From assembly GCA_963966275.1 (NCBI GenBank), contig CAWZYQ010000180.1, positions 1 to 6,945 of the forward strand: a stretch of 6,945 nucleotides of DNA. The letters run 5' to 3'. This DNA comes from UBA10427 sp003500135 (lineage in GTDB: Bacteria > Bacteroidota > Bacteroidia > Cytophagales > Cyclobacteriaceae). Under the pieces are notes generated by a model that saw nothing but the letters and a program-made list of their open reading frames with translations, did no database searches and was not told the origin of the DNA. Position 1 is the first letter of the stretch; every line of letters starts with the position of its first letter. The translations under genes were made by a program, and so were the position numbers. Positions 1-6,563 of the stretch are shown piece by piece.

Positions 1-189
1 AAACATCCTTTAGGGCAAATAAAACAAGATTTTAGTCAATCTGAGGATGGTCTAAGTAATACCGTCGCGATAATTTTTTTCATTTTTATTTTCTTAGATC
101 AATTCATCTATAACATAAGCATTCTTCAAGCGCTATCAAAAATTTGAATAGCAGCCGGAAACTTTTCAAAAACGAAAATCCTTATAGAA

Positions 190-203
190 ATAGATCAATC
201 TAT
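190..203. repeat. Inverted repeat just upstream of the CoA-binding gene start
   Basis: ATAGAT-CA-ATCTAT is a perfect 6-bp inverted repeat around a 2-base centre. It ends 6 bases before the ATG at 210. In RNA it could form only a weak stem of 5 A/U-rich pairs with a TCAA loop. As DNA it could be an operator half-site pair. In this AT-rich context it may be chance; no regulator is identifiable. Confidence 0.3.
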
Positions 204-209
204 ACAATT

Positions 210-686
210 ATGACACCTTTGAAACAGGCTATTGAGGACTTTCTTGCTGAACGCACCATAGCCATAGCGGGCGCATCAAGAAACGGCGAAAAACTGGGCA
301 ACATGATAGCCAAAAAATTTGAAGACAGCGGATACACCATTTGTTTTCTTCACCCCAGCGCCAAAATAATTGACAATCATCACTGCTATGCTTCAATAGA
401 AGAATTGCCCAGGGGCGTTCATCATTTACTATTATGTACTCCTCCCGATGCATCATATGAAATTGCCCGATCACTGAAATCTGCCCCCATTAATATGGTA
501 TGGATGCACAGCACATTCGGAAAGGGAAGTTATCATAAAGAAGCAGTAAAGACATTCAGGGAAAAAGACGTGACGGTCATACCCAATGCCTGCCCAATGA
601 TGTATTTAAAACCGGTAGACCCATTCCATAAATGCTTTAGGTGGATTTTCAGTAAAACGGGTAGGTTTGATAAGGTGGTGGAGTGA
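210..686 (+). CDS. CoA-binding domain (YccU-like Rossmann fold) protein
   Basis: This is a cytoplasmic protein of 158 residues with no signal peptide or membrane segment. It matches the small CoA-binding/YccU-like family, stand-alone relatives of the nucleotide-binding domain of succinyl-CoA synthetase alpha. A first beta strand and glycine turn, TIAIAGASRNGEKLGN (residues 16-31), are followed by a helix and a second strand ending near FLHPSA (46-51). Next come a third strand LLLCTPP (73-79) and a C-terminal CPMMYLKPVDPFHKCFRWI stretch (128-146), which resembles the conserved Cys-Pro segment near the end of family members. The exact ligand and role are unknown even for characterised relatives. 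I chose the ATG at 210 because the fold begins right after it. An in-frame TTG at 144 would add 22 residues of low-complexity polar sequence with no family counterpart. The gene stands alone, with a 756-base gap downstream. I see no good TAnnTTTG promoter; the nearest match, AAAATTTG at 139-146, has one mismatch. Confidence 0.85.
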   Translation: MTPLKQAIEDFLAERTIAIAGASRNGEKLGNMIAKKFEDSGYTICFLHPSAKIIDNHHCYASIEELPRGVHHLLLCTPPDASYEIARSLKSAPINMVWMHSTFGKGSYHKEAVKTFREKDVTVIPNACPMMYLKPVDPFHKCFRWIFSKTGRFDKVVE

Positions 687-737
687 ACCGAGATAAAATT
701 AAATTAATATTTATTTAGCATCATATAGATTTCACAA

Positions 738-800
738 AAAAATCCCTCCACAATATTTAGAGATTTTTCGACTAAGGAATGTCTGGAGCCAGTTTTTTTT
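738..800 (+). terminator. Weak terminator-like zone after the CoA-binding gene
   Basis: AAAAATC (738-744) can pair with GATTTTT (762-768) across a 17-base loop. Further on, CTGGAGCCAG (783-792) directly precedes eight T residues (793-800). CTCCA (746-750) can also pair with TGGAG (784-788). None of these is a strong G/C stem abutting the T tract, so this is only a candidate end for transcription from 210-686. Confidence 0.25.
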
Positions 801-1213
801 GTTAATATTTTGTTAACATAAAGTGTTCTATCTTGTCGATGAAGTGAAACACCAAACATACCTTTTGATTTATAAATGTATATTTTTACGTTTTTATAAC
901 ATGTATTAATATTATATTTATAGAAATATATAGCATAATTGATTCTTTTGTTCGTTTAAATTATAAATAAACATTGATTATACCGTAATATAAACTCTAT
1001 ATAATTTAAAATAATACTATATAAGAAAACATTCAATGCACCTGACCAAATACATGCATCAGGATGATATGAATATCAGGTTCAAATGTTTGTTATATCA
1101 TTGATTTAAAGCAACTTACACCATTTCACAGATCCTTTGAATAAATTGCGAATGATACACGAAGTGACTGTAATAACCCCGTATTAACTTATTGTTAACT
1201 AAATGTTTCGTAA

Positions 1214-1236
1214 CATATTGAATATTTTTCAATGTG
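1214..1236 (+). repeat. A/U-rich hairpin, 9-bp stem
   Basis: CATATTGAA and TTCAATGTG form a 9-bp stem (one G-U pair) around the 5-base loop TATTT. The left arm overlaps an alternative small stem ATGTT-TCGT-AACAT (1203-1216), so the two structures exclude each other. No T tract follows, so it is not a standard terminator. It lies upstream of the proposed receptor promoter and would be in RNA only if an earlier start site exists. Confidence 0.35.
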
Positions 1237-1293
1237 CACTTAGATTTCCCTTGAACAATTTATCAAATACGCAGATATATCGACATTTTTTTT

Positions 1294-1307
1294 ATTTGAT
1301 ATCAAAT
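1294..1307. promoter_or_regulatory. 14-bp perfect palindrome, candidate operator
   Basis: ATTTGATATCAAAT is identical to its reverse complement. It lies about 73 bases upstream of the proposed -33 element of the receptor promoter, a typical distance for an activator site. The half-site TATCAAAT recurs at 1261-1268. Its form is compatible with a dimeric DNA-binding protein. It is not a clean Crp/Fnr site, because the TTGAT and ATCAA halves have no 4-base spacer. The assignment as an operator is inference. Confidence 0.35.
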
Positions 1308-1379
1308 TACAGTTATATCCTGCATTTAAAATTAATTTCGAAATGACTCCTTTCATTAAAAGTTAACCATTTTAAAATC

Positions 1380-1407
1380 TTGTGAATACTAATTAATTCT
1401 ACTTTTG
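1380..1407 (+). promoter_or_regulatory. Bacteroidota-type promoter of the TonB-dependent receptor gene
   Basis: TTG at 1380-1382 is followed after 17 bases by TACTTTTG at 1400-1407, a full match to the TAnnTTTG -7 element recognised by the Bacteroidota housekeeping sigma factor. Transcription would start a few bases downstream, leaving a leader of about 30 bases before the ATG at 1443. That leader has no Shine-Dalgarno motif, as is usual in this phylum. Confidence 0.65.
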
Positions 1408-1442
1408 CAATCGTAAACTTTTACAACCATATAACACACATC

Positions 1443-4400
1443 ATGAGAAACATTTTACTCAAATCGACATTACTGTTCTTACTCAGCATAGGAACACATC
1501 TGGCTTTAGCGCAAGGCGTTACAACAGCCAGTATTAACGGGCAGGTAACGGATGAGAATGGCGAAGGGTTACCCGGAGCTACGGTCGTTGCTATTCATAC
1601 CCCAACGAACACTGAATATGGTAATATTACTGATTCCAAGGGTTATTACCGACTGCCTAACATTAGAGTTGGCGGGCCTTACACCGTTAGGGTATCGTTT
1701 GTTGGATACGAGGATTTTCAAAAAACTAACCTTTATCTTGATCTCGGTCAGAAGCTGAACATAGATGTGAACATGTCTGAAACCGCTACCGACCTTGAAG
1801 AAATTGTAATAACTGGCACACGCAGCGATGTTTTCGACGGAAACAGAACTGGTGCTGAAACGGCTATATCACTTGAAAAAATTGATGCCACTCCAACTGT
1901 AGGTCGAGCTTTAGGTGACTTTGTGAGATTTAACCCTCAAACCAGTATCGATGAAGGAAATGATGGCCAGGAGATCTCCATTGGTGGTATGAATAACCGT
2001 TACAATGCAATATATATTGATGGTGCGGTTAATAACGATGTATTCGGACTGGCAGCAAGTGGAACCAATGGTGGTCAAACAGGGGTTTCTCCAATATCGA
2101 TAGATGCGATTGAACAGATTACAGTATCTGTGGCGCCATTCGATGTAAGACAATCAGGTTTTGCAGGAGGTTCAATTAGTGCAGTGACCAGAAGTGGTAC
2201 CAATGACTTTGAAGGTTCGGCATATTATTTCCTCAGAAATCAGGATCTGGCGGGAAAAACCCCTTTTGAAGATGGCCAGGAGGATGAAATTGAAAGAGAA
2301 AAGTTACCCGAATTCAGCTCTCAAACCTATGGAGCCCGATTAGGTGGCCCTATCATTAAAGACAAGTTATTTTTCTTCGTCAATACTGAATTCCAAAGGG
2401 AGGAAACTCCTCAACCTTTCAACTTTGCCAATTACGACGGTACCTTAACACAAAGTGATATCGAAGGTTTGGCCAATTTCTTAAGGACTACTTATGATTA
2501 TGATCCAGGCTCTTATCTTAATAACACTGCTTTTCTAAACAGTGACAAAATCCTGGCTAAAATTGATTGGAACATTAACAGAAATCATAAATTGACTCTT
2601 CGCCATTCTTATACGTCAGCTGAAAACCTGGAGGCGAGAAGATCTACTTCATCTTCTATAGGATTCATCAATGGGTCGGAGTATTTTGTTTCGGAAACAA
2701 ATTCTACTGCGCTTGAATTAAAATCTGTTATAAGCAACACAATGTCTAACCACCTGACAGTTGGAGCAACATTTGTTCGTGACGATCGTGATCCATTTGG
2801 AGATCCGTTTCCGGCAGTTTTTATAGATGACTTCAGAGGTGGTATATCATTTGGTTCTGAGACCTTCTCAACGGCCAACCTTTTGAACCAGGATATTATC
2901 ACTATCACAGACAACCTTGAAATCTACAAAGGTAAACACACCATCCTGGCGGGTGTTAATATGGAATTTTATGGTACTAAAAACCTATTTATCCCATATA
3001 ACTACGGTGATTACAGCTACAGCTTTCAAAGAGGTTTTGGTCCTGCCACTGATTCTTTCCTGAACGATTTTCTTACCGGTCAACCTGTAAATTTGTATCA
3101 ATTCAGTTATGCCCTTGAAGGTGAGGGCAGAGGTGATAATTCATCAGGCGCTGCTGAGTTTAATGCGTCACAATTCGGGTTCTATGTACAAGATGAATTT
3201 CAGGCAACTGACAAGTTGAAATTAACATTCGGCTTGCGTGCAGACATCAACTTCTTTGAAGACACTCCTGAAAACGAATTCTTCAATGTCGATTCCGTTC
3301 TTGCTCAATTCCCTTACGACTTACAGGGGGCCAGAACAGGTGAATTCATCGACCCACAAGTTTCATGGTCACCACGTATAGGATTTAACTATGACTGGCA
3401 TGGTGACCGAACACTACAATTAAGAGGTGGTGTAGGTATCTTTACCAGCCGAATTCCTTTGGTATGGCCGGGAGCCGCATTTAATAATACTGGTATCAAT
3501 ACAGGTTTCGATTTTGAAAGAATTGACTTTACAACACCCCCTGTATTCAACCCTGATGCGCTTGGCCAGGAGAGAAATATTGCAGTGGGTGAAAGAATCC
3601 CATCGGGTAATATTGATTTATTTGCCGACGATTTCAGAATCCCCCAGGTATTGAAAGTGAATCTTGCTGTCGATGCGAAACTACCTGGTGGAATAATAGG
3701 GACTTTTGAAGGTTTATATACCAAATTCCTGAACAACATATACTATCAGAATTTAAATGTGGATATTCCAACGGATAGAGCCACCGGCACACCTGATGAT
3801 CGTTTTATCAATTATAATGATCAAATAGATGATACTTATCAAAGGATCATGTTAGGTAGCAACACATCAAAAGGTTATACATACAATCTTTCAGGAACTT
3901 TGTCAAAAAGCTTCCGTTCGGGGGTAAACACCCAGATCTCTTATTCTTACGGAGATGCCTGGACGATTTACGATGGTACTTCTTCACAAAACTCTTCTCA
4001 ATGGAGAGGCTTGCATGCAATTAATGGTCGTAACTTCTGGGAAGAAACACAGCGTTCTGATTTTGCCCAGGGACATCGAATCATTGGTAACATCAACTAC
4101 AGAAAAGAGTACTTAGGGTTCATGGCAACACAAGTATCTGTCGTGTATGAAGGCCAATCGGGTAACCTGTATAGCTATATTTATGGCGCTGGTAATAACC
4201 TCACCGGGGAAGATTCCAGAAACAGAGAATTGATTTACATACCCGCTAACGAAAGCGAAATTGTTTTTGGCGAATACGACAACGATCTCGAGGAGGTTGT
4301 GGTTTACAATGATGCAGAATCAGCAGCAGCATGGGCCGACCTGAACGCATTTATCGAAAAAGATGATTACCTAAGTGAAAACAGAGGTAGCTACGCTGAA

Positions 4401-4745
4401 AGAAATCAGTCTCGCACTCCTTTCGAAAATAGGTTTGACTTAAGAATCCTGCAGGATTTCTATATTGAAATGCCAAACGGAAAGAGAAATACTCTTCAAC
4501 TTTCTCTTGATATCTTTAATCTTGGCAACCTTCTGAACAAAAAATGGGGCAGGTTATATGACCGTTCATTCGGTGGGTATGAACTACTTCAATTTGAAGG
4601 ATTTGCACCAGGCACTGATACACCGGTATTCTCATACGATCCTTTCAATGGAGGACAGCCATATTACGGAGACTTCAAAGACAGGGGCGTAATTAGCTCG
4701 AGATGGCAAATGCAAGTGGGTGTCCGTTATATTTTCGGTAACTAA
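1443..4745 (+). CDS. Oar-like TonB-dependent outer-membrane receptor
   Basis: This 1100-residue outer-membrane beta-barrel protein would import or otherwise move a substrate using energy from TonB-ExbBD. Residues 1-23 are a signal peptide with a hydrophobic core and cleavage at ALA|Q. Residues about 28-112 are a carboxypeptidase-regulatory-like beta-sandwich (INGQVTDENGEGLPGATVV; SFVGYE). LEEIVITG (118-125) sits at the usual TonB-box-like position after that domain. The plug spans about 137-250, with RYNAIYIDGAVNNDVFGL (186-203) and GGSISAVTRSGTN (242-254). The barrel occupies the rest; ARLGGPIIKDKLFFFVNTEF (298-317) is characteristic of Oar-type receptors, and the chain ends with an aromatic last strand (QVGVRYIFGN). 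I see no cysteine anywhere in the protein. No SusD-like lipoprotein follows, which argues against a glycan-uptake SusCD pair. The substrate cannot be told from sequence. In Myxococcus the namesake Oar is linked to development and protease export; applying that here would be speculation. Confidence 0.95.
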   Translation: MRNILLKSTLLFLLSIGTHLALAQGVTTASINGQVTDENGEGLPGATVVAIHTPTNTEYGNITDSKGYYRLPNIRVGGPYTVRVSFVGYEDFQKTNLYLDLGQKLNIDVNMSETATDLEEIVITGTRSDVFDGNRTGAETAISLEKIDATPTVGRALGDFVRFNPQTSIDEGNDGQEISIGGMNNRYNAIYIDGAVNNDVFGLAASGTNGGQTGVSPISIDAIEQITVSVAPFDVRQSGFAGGSISAVTRSGTNDFEGSAYYFLRNQDLAGKTPFEDGQEDEIEREKLPEFSSQTYGARLGGPIIKDKLFFFVNTEFQREETPQPFNFANYDGTLTQSDIEGLANFLRTTYDYDPGSYLNNTAFLNSDKILAKIDWNINRNHKLTLRHSYTSAENLEARRSTSSSIGFINGSEYFVSETNSTALELKSVISNTMSNHLTVGATFVRDDRDPFGDPFPAVFIDDFRGGISFGSETFSTANLLNQDIITITDNLEIYKGKHTILAGVNMEFYGTKNLFIPYNYGDYSYSFQRGFGPATDSFLNDFLTGQPVNLYQFSYALEGEGRGDNSSGAAEFNASQFGFYVQDEFQATDKLKLTFGLRADINFFEDTPENEFFNVDSVLAQFPYDLQGARTGEFIDPQVSWSPRIGFNYDWHGDRTLQLRGGVGIFTSRIPLVWPGAAFNNTGINTGFDFERIDFTTPPVFNPDALGQERNIAVGERIPSGNIDLFADDFRIPQVLKVNLAVDAKLPGGIIGTFEGLYTKFLNNIYYQNLNVDIPTDRATGTPDDRFINYNDQIDDTYQRIMLGSNTSKGYTYNLSGTLSKSFRSGVNTQISYSYGDAWTIYDGTSSQNSSQWRGLHAINGRNFWEETQRSDFAQGHRIIGNINYRKEYLGFMATQVSVVYEGQSGNLYSYIYGAGNNLTGEDSRNRELIYIPANESEIVFGEYDNDLEEVVVYNDAESAAAWADLNAFIEKDDYLSENRGSYAERNQSRTPFENRFDLRILQDFYIEMPNGKRNTLQLSLDIFNLGNLLNKKWGRLYDRSFGGYELLQFEGFAPGTDTPVFSYDPFNGGQPYYGDFKDRGVISSRWQMQVGVRYIFGN

Positions 4746-4767
4746 AACGACTTTTTTATTATGATTC

Positions 4768-4794
4768 AAAAGGGAGGCGTTGCCTCCCTTTTTT
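4768..4794 (+). terminator. Strong intrinsic terminator of the receptor gene
   Basis: AAAAGGGAGGC (4768-4778) pairs perfectly over 11 bp with GCCTCCCTTTT (4782-4792) around the 3-base loop GTT, and the T run extends to 4794. It starts 22 bases after the receptor stop codon. The A-tract before the stem gives a possible weaker action on the opposite strand, but no gene ends there from the right. Confidence 0.92.
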
Positions 4795-4809
4795 GTTTGG
4801 CTATATTTG
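4780..4809 (+). promoter_or_regulatory. Bacteroidota-type promoter of the nucleosidase-like gene
   Basis: TATATTTG at 4802-4809 fully matches the TAnnTTTG -7 element and is followed by CA, as in the receptor promoter. A TTG at 4780-4782, inside the loop and first 3'-arm base of the preceding terminator, lies 19 bases upstream and could be the -33 element. Transcription would begin about 15-20 bases before the ATG at 4834, after the terminator stem, so the new transcript would not contain the hairpin. Confidence 0.6.
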
Positions 4810-4833
4810 CATTCATATTTTAATTGATTCAAA

Positions 4834-6513
4834 ATGCAACCCAACAACCGCTCCAAAGCACAGGAATCACGTGCTGCTATCGAACGCATTTATATCATCA
4901 TGCGTCATCTCTTTATACGCGGCAACTACAAGCCCATGGGGGTTTCAGGCCATTCACTGGTACAGGCCTTATTAACGCTTAGCCCTGAAATTTATGGCTC
5001 CATGGCAGATGAAGAGCATGCCGAGCTCGATGGCTTACTTTATGTAATGGAACGTCTGCCCAAAGGGATAGAAGAGTGCCGCTATATCAATATGATCTCT
5101 CGTGAGGGCCTTGAAAATGCGGACTTCCCGGTATTGATCCCTAAAAAAAGACGACGCAATTGTTATCGCATCGATGATGATCAGATGTATATTGAATTGA
5201 CCCGGGGGCGTAGCGACATATATGACATACTGACCCACCTTACTTTTTTATATATTGAAGCTGAAAAAATTCGTAACAAAGCCCTGGACCCGAAAGGCAA
5301 AAAAACGTATGCCTGGAAAAGAATTGAAAACCTGCTTGAAAAGGAAGATAGTGGGGAAGAAATAAACGAAGAAGTGGCTTTTGCCTATCTCAGCACCCTT
5401 CTGGGACGTACCTTTGACGAAGTGGAACATGCCTACCGAAAGTTTGAATCGGGCAATCAAAACAACCTGCTGCACATAGTTTATTGGCTGGGCAAACTGT
5501 CTATCGATGAATACAGAAATCAGGCCGACCGCCAGATTGCTTTCTCCTCTACCCTTCGCGAACGCGTGGGCCACCACTTTTACGGCGAGCAATGGGCTGA
5601 TAATATCAAGCGCTTTTTAAGAAAACACAATTTTCTCGACCGTCCGCTACATATAATAAGCGCTAACCTGCACTCAGTAATGAATGTGCTCTTTGCAAAA
5701 GCTGCCCTGGGAAAAGAAGCCAAAGATTTGGATATCGCTTCGATAGCCAGAATGCTTAGCAAAGAAGAAAACAACGATAAGCAACAGAAAGTAAGAAAGT
5801 ACGCCTTTGCCAATGGTATGACGGAGATCCCAGATACTTCGGGAACCAATTTATCTGTTCAAATCATCGATACCGCTCAGATTGACCTCGACAGTCTACC
5901 CAAAGCGATATACCAGCACAACGGCAACCTGTCACACCCGCCCGTGATCATTGTAATGGACTATGCCTTTGGTGAGCAGGCCTTTGAAACGATGGACGAG
6001 CTCCTCAAACCCTATGAAAAGGCAGGCCAGGAACGCAACATTCGTGTGGATTCGATTTCCATTATGGGAAAAGCCGGCATCCTGTCAGGGGGCAAAGGCG
6101 ACATTATGGTGCCTACGGCGCATATTTTTGAAGGAACTGCCGACAATTATCCGCTGGACAATGGATTCTCAAAGGATGATTTTGATGGAAATGGCCTGCA
6201 GGTATTTGAAGGGCCGATGATTACGGTACTGGGTACCTCATTGCAAAATCGTGATGTGTTGAAATATTTCTTTACCTCCTCCTGGCAGGCCATTGGCCTG
6301 GAAATGGAAGGCGCCCATTATCAAAAAGCCATACAATCGGCAGCCCGGATCAGGAAAAGTATCAATGAAGATGTAAAAGTAAGGTATGCCTACTACGCCT
6401 CGGACAATCCACTAGTTACCGGCGCTACCCTGGCCTCGGGCAGCCTTGGTGAGGAAGGCGTATGGCCAACATACTTGATAACCTCTAAGATTCTTAAGAG
6501 TATTTTTATTTAA
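4834..6513 (+). CDS. DUF6909-like protein with C-terminal nucleoside phosphorylase-like domain
   Basis: This soluble 559-residue protein has no signal peptide or membrane segment. The first 290 residues or so look mostly helical, rich in charged and leucine-containing amphipathic stretches, with no motif I can assign. From about 368 the motif order follows the purine nucleoside phosphorylase/MTA-SAH nucleosidase superfamily. There is a hydrophobic first strand VIIVMDYAFGEQ (371-382), then GKAGILSGGKGDIMVP (412-427, compare G-x-AGG-x-GDIVV in nucleosidases) and a strand MITVLGTS (462-469). GLEMEGAHYQKAI (488-500) carries the Glu-Met-Glu ribose-binding signature, with E492 in the key position, and YYASDNP (520-526) puts D524 where the catalytic aspartate lies. 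A nucleoside- or nucleotide-cleaving activity is therefore plausible, but the substrate is unknown. The architecture, a helical domain before a phosphorylase fold, recalls AMP nucleosidase without clear sequence identity. The family name is from memory and tentative. The ATG at 4834 sits close behind its own promoter, and the gene appears monocistronic. Confidence 0.85.
   Translation: MQPNNRSKAQESRAAIERIYIIMRHLFIRGNYKPMGVSGHSLVQALLTLSPEIYGSMADEEHAELDGLLYVMERLPKGIEECRYINMISREGLENADFPVLIPKKRRRNCYRIDDDQMYIELTRGRSDIYDILTHLTFLYIEAEKIRNKALDPKGKKTYAWKRIENLLEKEDSGEEINEEVAFAYLSTLLGRTFDEVEHAYRKFESGNQNNLLHIVYWLGKLSIDEYRNQADRQIAFSSTLRERVGHHFYGEQWADNIKRFLRKHNFLDRPLHIISANLHSVMNVLFAKAALGKEAKDLDIASIARMLSKEENNDKQQKVRKYAFANGMTEIPDTSGTNLSVQIIDTAQIDLDSLPKAIYQHNGNLSHPPVIIVMDYAFGEQAFETMDELLKPYEKAGQERNIRVDSISIMGKAGILSGGKGDIMVPTAHIFEGTADNYPLDNGFSKDDFDGNGLQVFEGPMITVLGTSLQNRDVLKYFFTSSWQAIGLEMEGAHYQKAIQSAARIRKSINEDVKVRYAYYASDNPLVTGATLASGSLGEEGVWPTYLITSKILKSIFI
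6483..6511 (+). terminator. Terminator-like hairpin overlapping the end of the nucleosidase-like gene
   Basis: CTCTAAG (6483-6489) pairs with CTTAAGAG (6493-6500) over 7 bp, with one bulged A and a 3-base loop. TATTTTTATTT (6501-6511) follows. The hairpin and T-rich tract lie within the last ten codons and run into the TAA stop at 6511-6513. The stem is only moderately stable, but it is the sole candidate before the convergent gene, whose stop is 50 bases further on. Confidence 0.45.
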
Positions 6514-6563
6514 TATTGCCTTGACGAAATGGTATATCGAATCACTAAGATTTATACAGTTTT

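Larger units (their letters stand above)
687..1442. other. Long AT-rich intergenic region, no convincing gene
   Basis: This 756-base stretch is very AT-rich and has stop codons in all frames at short intervals. The longest peptide-like reading I noticed is 22 codons (1036-1104 +), which is expected by chance. It holds a T8 tract (793-800) after a G/C-richer patch, a short inverted repeat TGTTAA/TTAACA (800-805/813-818), three GTTAAC palindromes (812-817, 1194-1199, 1362-1367), an ATCAGG direct repeat 17 bases apart (1058-1063, 1075-1080), a hairpin (1214-1236), a 14-bp palindrome (1294-1307) and the receptor promoter near 1380-1407. Its length and palindromes suggest a regulatory region for the receptor, or an unannotated small RNA, but neither is shown by the sequence alone. 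Confidence 0.5.

Noticed and set aside
144..209. TTG start giving a 180-residue CoA-binding protein
   Set aside because: The extra 22 residues are polar and do not belong to the Rossmann fold; the ATG at 210 directly precedes the domain.
853..860. Minus-strand TATGTTTG, a match to the -7 consensus
   Set aside because: There is no -33 partner and no gene to transcribe leftwards, only the antisense of the CoA-binding gene.
943..950. TTCTTTTG as a distal promoter for the receptor
   Set aside because: It has one mismatch to TAnnTTTG, and the full match at 1400-1407 is better placed.
1036..1104. 22-codon reading frame starting at an ATG in the intergenic region
   Set aside because: Such a length is expected by chance in 756 bases, and no promoter or ribosome-binding evidence supports it.
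3389..3739. Long antisense reading frames inside the receptor gene
   Set aside because: They are shadows of the receptor coding frame with no promoter and no domain-like sequence.
5963..6220. Alternative forward frame inside the nucleosidase-like gene
   Set aside because: It overlaps the part of the main frame with the clearest conserved motifs, so it is a shadow frame, not evidence of a frameshift.
6485..6552. Direct repeat CTAAGATT at 6485-6492 and 6545-6552
   Set aside because: Eight A/T-rich bases repeated once, 60 bases apart, with no flanking mobile-element features; probably chance.
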